Shown piece after piece: positions 45,100-56,593 of a DNA stretch of 64,000 bases. Position 1 is the first letter of the stretch, and each line of letters begins with the position of its first letter. The notes beneath the pieces were generated by a model that saw nothing but the letters and a program-made list of their open reading frames with translations, made no database searches and was not told where the DNA came from. Both the position numbers and the translations under genes were made by a program. Source of the stretch: Platerodrilus igneus (taxonomy: Eukaryota > Arthropoda > Insecta > Coleoptera > Lycidae); NCBI GenBank assembly GCA_036346225.1, contig JARFIW010001176.1:1501884-1565883 (forward strand), written 5' to 3'.

Positions 45100-45424
45100 A
45101 GTTAATAAATCGTTGTCAAACTCCACGGTGCGGCAGGTTTGGTGGACTTCGGAAGACGTCGTGTCTTACTGCAGGCGTCGAGTCTAAGAGACATCGGCGT
45201 CGTGGTGCAGTGTACTATTCGTTGAAGCGTCGGCTAAGGTGTGGATGTAGGAGGCTGCGGCGTCATGATGCGGCGCACCATTCGTTTAGGGATCAGCATT
45301 GTGATGCATCGCACCACTGGTGGAAGCGTAAGGATCAACAGGCTGTTATTTAAGCATTTCTAGCTAAGATCTGGATATAGGTGTCGAAAATGCGGTAGAT
45401 GTCGGCGTTGTTCGTTGATGCGTC
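45100..45424 (-). repeat. gypsy-2-related 3' end with degenerate tandem repeats
   Basis: The start (ATACAAGTTAATAAATCG, then GGACTTCGGAAGACGTCGTG) matches the gypsy-2 3' region at 39118-39185. Beyond it lie GC-richer degenerate units keyed by GTCGTGGTGCAGTGTACTATT, GTCATGATGCGGCGCACCATT and GTGATGCATCGCACCACT (about 45207, 45265, 45310). I infer a third gypsy relative whose remaining sequence has become a short minisatellite. No open frame is recognisable. Confidence 0.45.
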
Positions 45425-45930
45425 AGTAGGTAAGGTACCTTCGTACGAGCCCAAAAACCGGTTTTCCCCATGTTAAATCCCATAAGAGAATCTAAGGTCC
45501 GTTCTGGTCATTTTGGTACCAAGCATTGAAATCCCCATAAGGAGGTGGAGGCTATACAAGGAGGGTCAATTCAGGTTACTTTTCAACCAACACCCACGAC
45601 GTCTATTACATTCAGTTTTTAAGAATAGGATAACACTAAACTATATAAAATTTTATTGAGGATAATATATTTACAATCTATATTCTACATTTGCAATAAG
45701 TATTATATTTCACCCTATGGGGCATTTTCACCCTATGGGGCAATTTCACTCTATAGGGTGAAAAGGGTTGAAAAGTAACCTGAATTGACCCTCCTTGTAT
45801 AGCCTCCACCTTCTTATGGGGATTTCAATGCTTGGTACAAAAATGACCAGAACGGACCTTAGATTCTCTTATGGGATTTAACATGGGGAAAACCGGTTTT
45901 TTGGGCTCGTACGAAGGTACCTTACCTACT
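45425..45930. mobile_element. Foldback element with 165-bp near-identical arms
   Basis: The arms 45425-45588 and 45766-45930 are inverted repeats differing, by my count, at two substitutions and one 1-bp indel. The termini are AGTAGGTAAGGTACC and GGTACCTTACCTACT. The 177-bp centre contains CACCCTATGGGGCA-type short repeats and no coding capacity. Near-identity of the arms points to a recent origin or to arm homogenisation. I could not define a target duplication (GCGTC before, CTGGC after), so the superfamily is open. It lies inside the gypsy-2-like relic. Confidence 0.85.
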
Positions 45931-46739
45931 CTGGCCGCGCAATTTCTTTTATAGGGTTTCCTCCCTATGTTTGGTATGTAGGAGAAGTCTATACGTCGTT
46001 AACTAATGAGAATACAGGGTTTAGAGTAGTTTTCTCGTGGGGACTTTACTGTGTTTTTCGGAATTTGTTCTATTTCCAGCACATGTACTTTGATGTAGGG
46101 TGGCAGCGCGGAGTGTAATTACTATACAAAGCGCTTACTAAATATATTAAAACCAGTTCGAATTCTACCTATAAGTTTTAGGGGAAGATTAGGCAAGACG
46201 GGATACTTAATGTTTGATTGAGAGTAGAATTGGGAATTCCATCGTTACGCACTTTTTTTACTAATACAATAACTGTGTGTTATTGATCTTTCAAATATTT
46301 GCCAATAGGAGGATTACTCGTAATTAAATTTGTGAAGAATAGTGATTAATCTTAAAAATGTCATTTCACCCCTTTTTGCCCCATATGTAATGTAAGACAG
46401 GGTACCTCTAAGGGAGAAGGCGGGGTTTAAGAATGATCATTGTAATACGTATGCATCGTGTAGTCAATATAATGAAAATTTAAAGTTACAGTTTGCCTAT
46501 ATAAAAAAGAAGTAAAAGTTAACTAGAAAAAAAATAATTAAAGGTTACGTTCACGCAGTGAACAGACGTAAGTTGCATCATCATCTGAGTAACCGCTTAT
46601 TTTTTAATAATTGTCTGATATTGCTTTTCATGAAAAGAAAAACGTTTTTACCTTCATTTTCAAAATGTAGAAGCTTTTTATAAAATATCTACATTAAATG
46701 CTACCTGAACATTTTTGTGTTTTGTTTTTATGTTGCATA
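45931..46739. other. No gene recognised
   Basis: Mixed composition to about 46100, then AT-rich. Possibly continues the gypsy-like relic at its left edge, but I cannot support that with motifs. Confidence 0.35.
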
Positions 46740-47330
46740 TTATATCACGTATGTAATCTCGTGTGTAATCAGCAAATAAATTTATTTTGTGTTAAGTATA
46801 TAATGTAATTCCTTAAGTAAAGTATGAATTACAATCCTCTAAAACGATGGCATATTAAGGATTTAAAACATTTTTCAGTTATTTCTAACGATTAGTAAAT
46901 AGTCTCTGCCCTTATTTGAATATATTTTGCCTTCTCTATCATTATCTATATTGATTTTCTATCTTTTGACTTTATCTTGTATATAAATCTTAATTATTTC
47001 AAACATTATCTTTTCTTAGATACTTCATTTATCTCAAAATTTCATAGTTCTCTCGTCACTAGTTGCTTTAAAAATTTATTTCTCCCCAAACTTAAATATT
47101 TACCTTATATATAACTATATATTACTCTTATTCTCTGAATTATTTCAAACTTTCTTCTTTCCTAGATACCTCATTCATCTCAAAATTTCAGTTCTCTCAT
47201 CCCTAGTTGTTTTAATAATTTATTTGTTCCTAAACTTAAATATTTTCATTTTTCTTAAATTTTAGTCTGTAATTTCTCTTTTTATTGGAATAACTCCTTT
47301 ATGAAATATAAACTACCCAAAATTGTGCAA
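46740..47330 (-). repeat. Dispersed non-coding family, inverted copy with internal duplication
   Basis: Reverse complement matches 31880-32240 (for example TAAGTATATAATGTAATTCC near 46795 against its complement near 32210, and TATCATTATCTATATTGATT near 46939 against 32045). A segment of about 130 bp, TAGATAC(T/C)TCATT(T/C)ATCTCAAAATT..., is present twice (about 47016 and 47165). It is the third clear copy of the family. Confidence 0.6.
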
Positions 47331-47567
47331 GGCATTATCTTTGCTAAAAGGTCATAGAACTCGCTGATATTATACTAATTTATTCCTAGGACCTAATGTG
47401 TTCTTAAGAAACGCGCGAACGCTACAATAATCATAAGAATAGACAGACAATCTAATGAAGAAATACATAGAATCATTTAACGTTGATCTATTGTAAGCAA
47501 AGGCATAAAATAGAAGGAGGAATGGTCATGTTTGCAATGATCAAAGCAGCACTAGAACAACAAGAGG
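47331..47567. other. Spacer, no gene recognised
   Basis: No feature recognised before the minisatellites. Confidence 0.35.
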
Positions 47568-47705
47568 ATAGATGATAGATGATAGAAGATAGACGATAGA
47601 CGATAGACGATAGACGATAGACGATAGACGATAGACGATAGACGATAAACGATAGACGATAGACCGTAGGCGGAAGACGATAGACGATAGACGATAGTCG
47701 AAAGA
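47568..47705. repeat. 7-bp tandem repeat (GATAGAC)n
   Basis: Roughly 18 units of GATAGAC with substitutions. The minus-strand open frame here (47488-47730, repeated VYRLSSI) is only the translation of the repeat. Confidence 0.95.
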
Positions 47706-47734
47706 CGACATCACGGACAACAGACGTCATACTA

Positions 47735-47885
47735 CAGACGGCACACCAGACGACACGACAGACGACACAACAGACGACACGACAGACGACACGACAGACG
47801 ACACGACAGACGACACAACAGACGACACGACAGACGACACGACAGACGACGCGACAGACTACAGACGACAGACGACATAACAGGT
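47735..47885. repeat. 12-bp tandem repeat (GACACGACAGAC)n
   Basis: About 11 units, some with AACAGAC in place of GACAGAC, ending in degenerate GATA text near 47890. The ACGA/AGAC composition shared with the neighbouring 7-bp array suggests one evolved from the other. Confidence 0.95.
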
Positions 47886-48104
47886 GATAGATAATGACAG
47901 ATAATTGAAGAGATATGTAGACAAAACAGTTTTTGAATTACCCGAATTTAGAGCAAATTGACGTAAAATGTAAGCAGTACAACATTCTTAAAAAGCAGAG
48001 TATGTAGTTCATGCCTAAACTTGCCTTGACAAAGAAGGAGGAAAATTATTTCCACCATTCAAAAAACATTAACACACTAAACGGAATTCGTAAGGGATAT
48101 ATGT

Positions 48105-48205
48105 TCTCCAATGCTTTAACCGAAAATTTCAAGAAATTGAAAATTTAGTCGAACCCTTACCTTACCGAGCAAGGTAGGGATTTTACGTGTTTGTTTTGGC
48201 CCGAC
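48105..48205 (-). repeat. Decayed tRNA-derived SINE body
   Basis: Retains, in SINE order on the minus strand, the block equivalent to ACGTTAAAGATCCCTACC (CACGTAAAATCCCTACC, near 48190), then a GGTAAGGGTTCGAC segment and the CCAATGCT 3' mark at its left end. No tRNA-like head remains. Confidence 0.5.
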
Positions 48206-48690
48206 TGGGCAAAGCTACTTGTTGATGTTCTTCAGTATGGAAGAAACGGCGTTTTTTTTCGTTGTTTGCATTACCGACCTTGGGTACACTCATGCCTGTA
48301 GCAAATATCGGTGGCAGCATGTGTCGACTTCACAGTTATTGCTTTTACACTGGATTTTTAGAGTTTTTCTTTTGCCTGGATAAAGAGACATGTTGCTGTT
48401 CTTCAATATATACATGCGACGCGTGGACGTCGGTTGTATTATCAGCTTCGGATACACACATACCTCTTTCGGCTTCGACTCATCATAGCATTAGCACTCA
48501 TACCACAAGCATTAAAAGTTCAAAACTATCGTTGTAGACTAGATTTTAGGTATTCTTTTTGTCGAAATTGGACAAAGGCGGTCAAGTTTTTATTTTGCAA
48601 TGTAGAAGAAATATCCTGTCGTCGTCGAATACTTTAAATATTAAAGGTATTCCGTTTCGGTTTCGCCGCAGCAGGTATTACACACTTATG
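48206..48690. repeat. Diverged tandem repeat, unit about 165 bp
   Basis: GACTGGGCAAAGCTACTTG (48211) and GCCTGGATAAAGAGACATG (48373) begin two units. Each is followed by TGTTCTTCA(G/A)TAT and, 50-60 bp on, by GCATTACCGACCTTGGGTAC or GTATTATCAGCTTCGGATAC. A third weaker unit starts near 48560. The frames crossing it (48262-48637) carry no recognisable domain. Confidence 0.45.
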
Positions 48691-49479
48691 TGATAGGTTC
48701 TCAAATATCTGACTAACTAGATTTGAAGCGTTTAAAACCTGCAGTTCAAATACTTATGCCTGATAAGGCGTAGTCAAAACAAGCGTGTACCAACCCACGC
48801 ATGGGTTTTTTATCACCTCTCGTTCTAACAATGGATACTTTTCTGAAAAAAGTCTAACATCAAACGGTGCGTATCGCGAATTTTATCCGAAAGCTTAGGA
48901 ATGGTAATCACACGTGAACTTGGCTAATTTTCGAAACCACCTACGTTACTCTTCTTTTTTGAGCTGCCAAATATCAACATCAAATAAGCAACATTAGCGA
49001 AGATAGCTGAAGCACTCTCAAATGCAGAAGAGGAAAAAATTAACAATATTTTTTTTTGGCTATAACTTAGTGTTGCTCGTCAAAAGACAAAACGGTGTTG
49101 TCATAAGGTCTACGGGATAACCTCTTCTTTAGCTGTTAACTCACTAAGTTTAGTATTCGTGAACTGCTTGTAGAAGTTTGGCACTGAGAGAGAACAAAAA
49201 CACGTAGGCGTCATTGTTAGAATCAGAGCGAATAAAGGAGATGGGTCTAATCAGAGTCTATGGTAATCTGACGAAGCATACGAAGATCAAAGTGTGAAGT
49301 AATTATTTGTCACACAATTATACTTAAGCCAATAATTTCACATACCATCTCAAAGTGGAGTACTAAAGTGAGTGGGTAATCCAAGCATTAAATTCATGTA
49401 CCTGTCTCTGTCCAATGGCAGAACACGGTATGAGATACTGAAATATTTGTTTGTGGAATTGATTAAAAGAGAAACGTAT

Positions 49480-50065
49480 CTCGAAGTTAAGCTACGTTGC
49501 CAGGGAAACTCTCTGGCTCCAGATGAGGAGAGCTGGGAGCACTAGTAAAACTTCTAGAACTTTGGTAGGTGTTGTTCTTATTGTTCCCGATATTCCAAGA
49601 CAGGCTAGTCTTTGGATTCTGGACAGCCTGAGAAAGACACTGACAAGTTGGGTCCGATGCCACCATACGATCGACACATATTGAACCCTAGGTCTTACGA
49701 CTGCCTTGTACAGCCAGTTTATAATTTGGGGAGTTATGACCCAGCTCTTGCAAACCACGCGGCGTAACTGCTAGAGATCGGCTATTACTTTCGCTATTGT
49801 TTTTTCCACGTGTTTCCTTCAATTTAACGTATTGTCAAGGATCACAACTAGCTAGTTAAACTCTGTTTTAGGAACAAGTGGTTCACCAATCAAGAGTGAA
49901 GCCCTGAATCCTCTGATGTTTTTCTTTTAGTGAAGATCATCATCTCTGTCTTTTGTAGATTTACCGAGAGACTTGCCTCCTTGCATCACCGTTCTATTAA
50001 GGAGCATGTCGCCTGTATTCACTTGTAGACTATGTTCACAAACCTGCCAAATACCAGGATAAGCA
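49480..50065 (-). pseudogene. LINE-2n fragment in array unit 1
   Basis: Minus-strand remnant of the region after the RT catalytic box. The frame 49758-49492 reads SWVITPQIINWLYKAVVRPRVQYVSIVWW, i.e. the thumb, then RIQRLACLGISGTIRTTPTK. A CCTGCCAAATACCAGGA mark near 50043 corresponds to the sequence just after YADD in the fuller LINE (55376-55395). The left end near 49480 coincides with the end of similarity at 54820. It cannot encode an enzyme. Confidence 0.8.
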
Positions 50066-50564
50066 ATATTAGCGAAACTAGCTGAAGCACTCTCAAATGC
50101 ACTAGAGGAAAAAAGTTAACAATCTCTTTTTTTGGCTATAATTTAGATGTTGCTCATCAGAAAGCATAACAGTGTTGGCATAAGATCTACGGGATTACCT
50201 TTTCTTTAGCTATTAACCCACTAAGCTTAGTATTCGCGAACTGCTTGGAGAAGTTTGGCTCTGAGAGAGAATAAAAACATGTAGGCGTCATTTAGTAGTA
50301 TAAATTGATAGAATCAGAGCGAATAAAAGAGATGGGTCTAATCAGAGTCTAAGGTAATCTGACGAAGCATACGAAGATCAAAGAGTGAAGTGATTTTTTT
50401 TTCACGCAATTATACTTGAGCCAAGAATTTCGCATATCATCACAAAATGGAGTACTAAAGTGAGTGGGTAATCCAAGCATTATATTCATGTACCTGTCTC
50501 TGTCCAATGGCAGAACACGGTATGAGATACTGAAATATTTGTTTGTTGAATTGATTAAAAGAGA

Positions 50565-51145
50565 AACGTATCTCGAAATTGAGCTACGTTGTCAGGGAAT
50601 CCCTCTGTTTCCAGATGAGGAGACCTGGGAGCCCTAGTAAAACTTCTAGAACTTTGGTAGGTGTTGTTCTAATTGTTCCTGAGATTCCAAAACAGGCTAG
50701 TCTTTGCATTCTGGACAGCCTGAGAAACTGACAAGTTGGGTCCGATGCCACCATACCATTGACCCATATTGAACCCTAGGCCTTACGACTTCCTTGTACA
50801 GCCAGTATATAACTTGGGGAGTTATGACCCAGCTCTTGCCAACCACGTGGCGTAACTGCCAGAGAGCGGCTATCGCTTACACTATTGTTTTTTCCACGTG
50901 TTTCCTCCAATTTAACGTATTGTTAAGGATCACACCTAGCTAGTTAACCTATGTTTTAAGAACAAGTGGTTCACCATTCAAGAGTGAAGCCCTGAATCCT
51001 CCGATGTTTTTCTTCTAGTGAAGATCATCATCTCTGTCTTTCGTGGATTTACCGAGAGACTTGCCTCCTTGCATCACCGTTCTATTAAGGAGCATGTCGC
51101 CTGTATTCAATTGTATACTATGTTCACAAACCTGTCAAACACCAG
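50565..51145 (-). pseudogene. LINE-2n fragment in array unit 2
   Basis: Second tandem copy of the same thumb-region LINE fragment, with additional stops. The minus-strand text equivalent to RLACLGISG is near 50680-50700, and the CCTGTCAAACACCAGGA mark is near 51131. It has the same borders as the unit 1 copy, as expected if the segment was duplicated as part of the array and not inserted twice. Confidence 0.75.
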
Positions 51146-51655
51146 GATAAGCAATATTAGTGAAACTAGCTGAAGCACTCTCAAATGCACTAGAGGAAAA
51201 AAGTTAACAATTTCTTTTTTTGGCTATAACTTAGATGTTGCTCATCAGAAAGCATAACAGTGTTGGCATAAGATCTACGGGATTACCTTTTCTTTAGCTA
51301 TTAACTCACTAAGCTTAGTATTCGCGAACTGCTTGGAGAAGTTTGGCTCTGAGAGAGAATAAAAACATATAGGCGTCATTTAGTAGTATAAATTGATAGA
51401 ATCAGAGCGAATAAAAGAGATGGATCTAATCAGAGTCTAAGGTAATCTGACGAAGCATACGAAGCTCAAAGAGTGAAGTGATTATTTTTTCACGCAATTA
51501 TACTTGAGCCAAGAATTTCGCATATCATCTCAAAGTGGAGTACTAAAGTGAGTGGGTAATCCAAGCATTAAATTCATGTACCTGTCTCTCTCCCATGGCA
51601 GAACACGGTATGAGATACTGAAATACTTGTTTGTGGAATTGATTAAAAGAGAAAC

Positions 51656-53363
51656 TTATTATCTGGAAGCCATTGTAATTTAGAGTAGATAAAAATATTT
51701 GTTTAAGATTATCAACATAAAAGATCAAACATAAACGCTACTTGTATCTCTTCAGGGTTTCGTGTCCTTTAACGAATTATACTTTTCCGTACAAAAAGAA
51801 AAACGACAGAAATTAACACCCCGTCATGTAGTTAATATCAAAACATACATTACTGTAATTAATTGCTTTTTATTTCCCGATGAGCATTTTCCGGTTTTAT
51901 CCACAGAAGACAAATTTCTTATTAAATAAAGTGCTAGAAGGTATAAACGACGAGCTCGTTTATACACACCTACTCATACTCGCACCTGTGTAATCTCATA
52001 CATAAATACCTTATTAATCAAGCATTTTGTCGCTTATAATAACTTGTAAGTATATAGTGAATTTTTTTTTTCGCAACACGGATTCCATTAACATTAACTG
52101 TTACTTCTTTCTCTCCGAAAAAATTACGATTATCTAGTAATTTATCAATTAGTTTCGGACAGTGCTCACGGCTACTTTTTCTACAACTTTCATTATACGC
52201 TTATTATTTAAATAAAAAGATCGAACTTTGCTGCCGTTGATCGACGTCGCCATATAAGTTAGCGTGGAATTCCGCAGGGATTCACAATAGATCCTCTGTT
52301 ATTCAAAAACTCGTGGGACCACATAAGGCGTTTAGTTGTTTAAAACACAAGGGATTTATATAGTCTAGGGGATGGTTTGCTATGTTAATGGTTAACGCTA
52401 CAAGAGCGATAAATTATAAAATATTTCACACCATTTGTTTGCACCCTAGCGCGTAGTTGACTGAATGAATGGGTGGATTGTGGTTTATAGAGTGGCAGAT
52501 TTTTCATTCCCTTTGAGATTTTTCAGATTCTAAGGAAATGTTTATTTTAGATGGGAAAATGTTGACGTATGAAGTGGTGCTTGTAGTCTGTGGATATTTA
52601 AAAATATTGTGTGGAATTTTTAAGGTAAATGTTGGCTTTTTTTTATTTCAGAAAACCGTTTTAAATTGGATGAACGAGCCCTAAATGCCTTGTTTTCTTG
52701 TTTAATGATAGCGATAATAATGTAGATGTGAAACGTTCCTTCTATTTTTAGAATTAGATAAACTGCAGATGGAAAAGAAGCAAGTTTGTTATTTTAGTCA
52801 GTAACGTAAAAAATAATATAAACATTTAGGTATAGCCTACCTGAAAACTGAAACGAACGCTCTCTTTTGACAATACTTGGCTTCATGATCTGGCAGTCTA
52901 GTGATAGTGGTTCATAATCCCTACATTGTGTGACTAACAATTAACCCAAACATACACTACGACGTTAAAGTGGAAAGGTTTGAAATAAAACTGTAGTATC
53001 AATTAACCCTACTTGTAATAAAATATGATAACAGCAAAATTAGGTCACCAGCAATTGAGGCATACATATTGAGCAAACAATGCCAGACTCATCCTGAGCT
53101 TGTTGGGGAAAGAATCGACAGAGAAAACCCCAACGACCCTGCGTTTTTAACTCCATTGAAACAGTTTCCTATGGATGGGTGACGAGCAAGCACACTGTGT
53201 TCTTTTAACATTATGGAATTTCAACTGTTACCTAGACATTCTACATATGACAACTCAAAAGAGTTGGTAGTCCAGCTAAACTTTTTTCGAGTGTACTGGG
53301 GTCGGAAACCAATACAACCCAGGTAGAGATGAAGAGTTTATCGAAAAGCCGGGAAGGTAGTAG
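51656..53363. other. AT-rich DNA, no gene recognised
   Basis: No repeat partner seen. One isolated 18-codon stretch at 52265-52318 reads RGIPQGFTIDPLLFKN, resembling the RT box R.GVPQGS.L.PLLF, without any flanking RT sequence. It may be a tiny LINE relic or chance. Confidence 0.35.
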
Positions 53364-53800
53364 TTATAGTAGTAAATTAGGGGGATGAAAATAGTTCAGC
53401 AAATAGTCCCGTTGGCCCTTTTTACCAATCCCTATGACCACCTCGTAATCCTCGCTATCAGGTTCCTCTATTTCAACCCTATTCTGCGCTCTCGTTTCAA
53501 ACTTGCCAGTTTCTCTAATGAAAGCCAGCAAATCTGGCATGGGAAGGGAGATCAATTCCTCATGTATCAAGCTGCATGAGCCCAGGACCGTCATAACTTC
53601 ATATACCCCTCGCACTCCCATTCGTAATGGCCTGCCTTTCACAGGTTGTGCACCTAGACACTATTTAGATACCCAGCTGGACAAGGTATCTTCGTAACCT
53701 GCAATGTTCAGTGGGAATTTCCACCAATACATTGTTGTTTTTCTATCATAATTAATTGTGATGTCGTTCTTCACTCGTCTGACCCGTCTATCATTATCAT
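53364..53800 (-). pseudogene. LINE-2n C-terminal end
   Basis: The frame 53642-53364 reads LGSCSLIHEELISLPMPDLL then AFIRETGKF, the conserved end of this LINE group, plus an acidic tail (EEPDSEDYEV). The zinc-knuckle that normally precedes it is not intact. It continues the element left of the SINE at 53815. Confidence 0.7.
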
Positions 53801-53814
53801 TGACTGTCTACAGT

Positions 53815-54131
53815 TCTCCCTGCGGCTCCGCGGCGTAGGTGGTATGCGTGTGACTACTATAACCAAGGTTCCGGGTTCGAATCCCGACACGGTCCGCTTG
53901 AAAAATGTTAGGTGAGCATTTTTCACAAAAATACGCTCTAGTTCGAATGAAAGTAAAATGGAGGTCGCGCGCGCGCGTGCGTGTGTTAGTGTATGTGTTG
54001 TCACGCACGTTAAAATCCCTACCGTACTTGGAACAGTAAGGGCTCGGCAAAATTCAAAATTTTTCCGGTATAAAACTCGCTTCCTGGCCAATGTAGTACC
54101 TTCGGGTGGAGCATTGAAAAATCAAATGTAA
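53815..54131 (+). mobile_element. tRNA-derived SINE, copy 4
   Basis: Nearly full length (317 bp). The tRNA-like head starts TGCGGCTCCGCGGCGTAGG, with B box GGTTCGAATCCCG near 53875. The body includes a (CG)n tract (53968-53977) and TGTCACGCACGTTAAAATCCC; the tail is CCTGGCCAATGTAGTACCTTC, GGGTGGAGCATTG and a short AATGTAA end. A 10-bp target duplication TGTCTACAGT lies at 53805-53814 and 54132-54141. Inserted in LINE-2n. Confidence 0.93.
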
Positions 54132-54199
54132 TGTCTACAGTCTCGTTGTCTTTTCCACTTCTCCTCCCATCTCTTCCGCGTTCAAAATTTTAATTCGGA

Positions 54200-54782
54200 C
54201 GCCACCGATTTCCTTATATGTACGGTTCAGTCCCTAAATAAGGTATTCCTGTCCCCTGGTCGGTTAATATATCAGCTTCCTCGTATCCTTGCACACCATG
54301 GTGTCCTGGAACCCAGAAGAGCTAAACGTTTTCTGGCTGGCTAATTCCTCCAATGCATCTCTGGATTCCTGAATCAGTGGTCCTGGTGGATCAGATTACT
54401 AGGAATGATGCTTGACTATCTGAGCAAATAATAACCCTCCGCTCTTCTACCGCTTTCATTTCCTGGCTTTCAGCCACTTTTAGTATTGCGTATACTTCTG
54501 CGTGGAAGACAGTTGTATATCGGTTTAAAGGACAGCTTCAAGGAACCACATTATTCTCCAGAAATACCCCTGCCAGGGTAAGTCCTGTATCGCTTATTCG
54601 TGACTCGTTAGTATAGCACACCACTGAGTTCTGGAGGAATGTAACCTTATTTTGTTCCCATTTCTCCTTCGATGGAATTGAATGAATTGCCTCTGTAGTC
54701 TTAATCTGGCCTCTGCTTCCTTCACTTTCATAACGGAAACGGTAAGTTCTTTTTCCGCTATAACAAGGACTGTAGCATGCAC
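54200..54782 (-). pseudogene. LINE-2n RNase H domain
   Basis: Broken frames on the minus strand give FHAEVYAI with the Glu (near 54520), IICSDSQAS with the Asp (near 54435), and FWVPGHHGVQGYEEADIL with the His/Asp (near 54320-54270). The first Asp box is probably the degraded CYTNESRISDTG near 54610, where Glu or Asn replaces the expected Asp-Gly. Several stops between blocks rule out function. The small open frame 54782-54594 is the stretch upstream. Confidence 0.78.
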
Positions 54783-54789
54783 TACTACC

Positions 54790-56150
54790 TCGTCTTCTAC
54801 TCCGCCACCCCCCGTATCTTAAAGCTGAGCTACGTTGCTAGGGATTCCTTCTGGCTCCAGATGGGGAGAGCTGGGAGCCCTAGTAAAACTTATAGAGCTT
54901 TGGTAGGTGTTGTTCTCATTGTTCTTGAGATTCCAAGACAGGCTAGCCTTTGGATTCTGGACAGCCTGAGAAAAACACTAACAAGTTGGATCCGATGCCA
55001 TCATACGATTGGCCCATATTGAACCCTGGGCCTTACGACTGCCGTTTACAGCCAGTATACATTGGGGAGTTATGTCCCAGCTCTTGCCAACCACACGGCG
55101 TAACTGCCAGAGAGCGGCTATCGCTTTCGATATTGTCTTTTCCACGTTTGTCTTCCAATTTAACTTATTGTCAAGGATCACACCTAGGTAGTTAACCTCT
55201 GTTTTAAAAACAAGTGGTTCACCATACAAGAGTGGAGCCTTGATTCCTCTGATGCCTTTCTTTTAGTAAAGATCATTATCTCTGTCTTTTGTGGATTTAC
55301 AGAGAGACTTACCTCCTCGGATCACCTTTCTATTAAAGAGCATGCCACCAGCATTCGCTCGTAGAGTATGCTCTCAGACCTGCCAGATACCAGGACAAGC
55401 CTATCGTCTGCGTATGCCTGCACGTGAAAGCCTTTCGTGGTTAGATGTTCCAGAAGTTTGTATATCACCAGGCACCACATGTGAGGATGACAGGCAGCTT
55501 CCCTGTTGGCAGTCCTCTGTAACTCCACCTGTATCTGGGCGTCACCTAAGTTCGCATCTACCCCTTTGTGCCTCAGCACTGACTGTCCTAAGTTTACCAC
55601 AACCCTCAGGGTACCTTTGGTAAAGGATACTGTAGATTGTATCCGTTTGCGCCTTATTGAAAGTTCTCCATTAGATCAAATATTTCTGGTATCAAGTACC
55701 CTGCAGATTGTATCCCTTCGCGACTTATAAAAGTTTCGTGTATGTAAATGAAAACTACTAAAGCTACTTCCTTAACATGAAGAGCCTCTTTCATCTTACG
55801 TACCACTGTATGTATAGCTGACTCTGTCGACCAACCACGCAGGTAAGCGTATTGATTTTGGTGCAATCAACGTCTCATCAACGCCCCTCTACCAGAAATC
55901 TGTCAACTAATCTTTCCATTGTTTACAACAGAAAAGATGTCAAACTTATTGGTCTAACAGAATTGGCATGAGTGTAATCGTTCCTACCCACATTGGGAAT
56001 GAACACCGCCCTGGCCAACCTGCATAAAGATAGAACATAGCCCAATGCCAGGCTGGCCGTAAAAATCCTTGCTACTTGTAGTAGCATCAGATCTAGGCCC
56101 CCTCTGGATCAAAACTGGAAATATTCCATCTGACTCTGGCGATTTAAAGG
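54790..56150 (-). pseudogene. LINE-2n reverse transcriptase and thumb
   Basis: On the minus strand: REFQPFKSPESDGIFPVLIQ (near 56155-56100), a damaged RPISLT region (near 55950), LHQNQYAYLRGWSTESAIHT (55866-55805), MWCLVIYKLLEHL and the catalytic box AYADDRLVLVSGRSESILYE (55430-55370), then VNYLGVILDNKLNW (near 55195) and LWQLRRVVGKSWDITPQ (near 55090). The YADD Asp pair is present, but the palm template box is deleted around 55500 (the frame reads ANREAACHPHMWC) and stops are frequent. Confidence 0.85.
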
Positions 56151-56593
56151 GTTGAAACTCCCTTACCGCCTATGAAATTATTCGCTCTGTTAATCATCTT
56201 TATGTCAGTTGCCCGTCCGGCTCCGCTTGGCCGTCCTGTTCCTCATTTAATCTTATTTCCTTTGGAGAAGTTAGTGCTTAGGAGGAACCGTACGATTTTT
56301 ACCCCAGTATTTGTCCACTCCTCATTCTTCTTTTTTAATGATCAGTTGCCTATTTCCACAGGTGAGGATTTTTATCAGTCTGGCAGTTTTGACGTGGAGT
56401 TTAGCTCCGTGCAGTACCTTTGCAAGCTTAACCTCTAGTTATATGCTTTTTCTTTTTTGAATTCTCTACTTATTATCCTATACTTTTCCCAATCGTTCTA
56501 AGCCTTGCTCTTGCTGGCTCGTGTTAGGGTTTTTCTAAGTTCACTGCGAAGAAGGTCGAGAGACTGTTTCCACCATAGAAGTCGACGGGTTCT

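Larger units (their letters stand above)
48960..51655. repeat. Tandem array of about 1.08-kb units (2.5 copies)
   Basis: The mark AGCACTCTCA occurs at 49011, 50086 and 51173, giving periods of 1075 and 1087 bp. Each full unit is a non-LINE half (about 500 bp, including GGCTATAACTTAG and GGTATGAGATACTGAAATA) plus a minus-strand fragment of the Jockey-superfamily LINE that matches 54820-55400. The third unit stops at about 51655, at the end of the non-LINE half. Units two and three are closer to each other than to unit one. Confidence 0.85.

Noticed and set aside
47488..47730. Minus-strand frame with repeated VYRLSSI as a repeat protein
   Set aside because: It is the translation of the 7-bp minisatellite, whose length is not a multiple of three, and no conserved flanks exist.
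49268..49290. CTGACGAAGCATACGAAGA, repeated in the array near 50352 and 51443, as further hammerhead motifs
   Set aside because: The CTGACGA box is present, but no complementary stem II and no GAAA follow (the sequence reads GAAG), and no NUH triplet with a pairing stem I is found.
52262..52320. Separate reverse-transcriptase gene from the RGIPQGFTIDPLLF stretch
   Set aside because: Only about 16 residues resemble RT and nothing before or after them does; kept as a note in the spacer entry.
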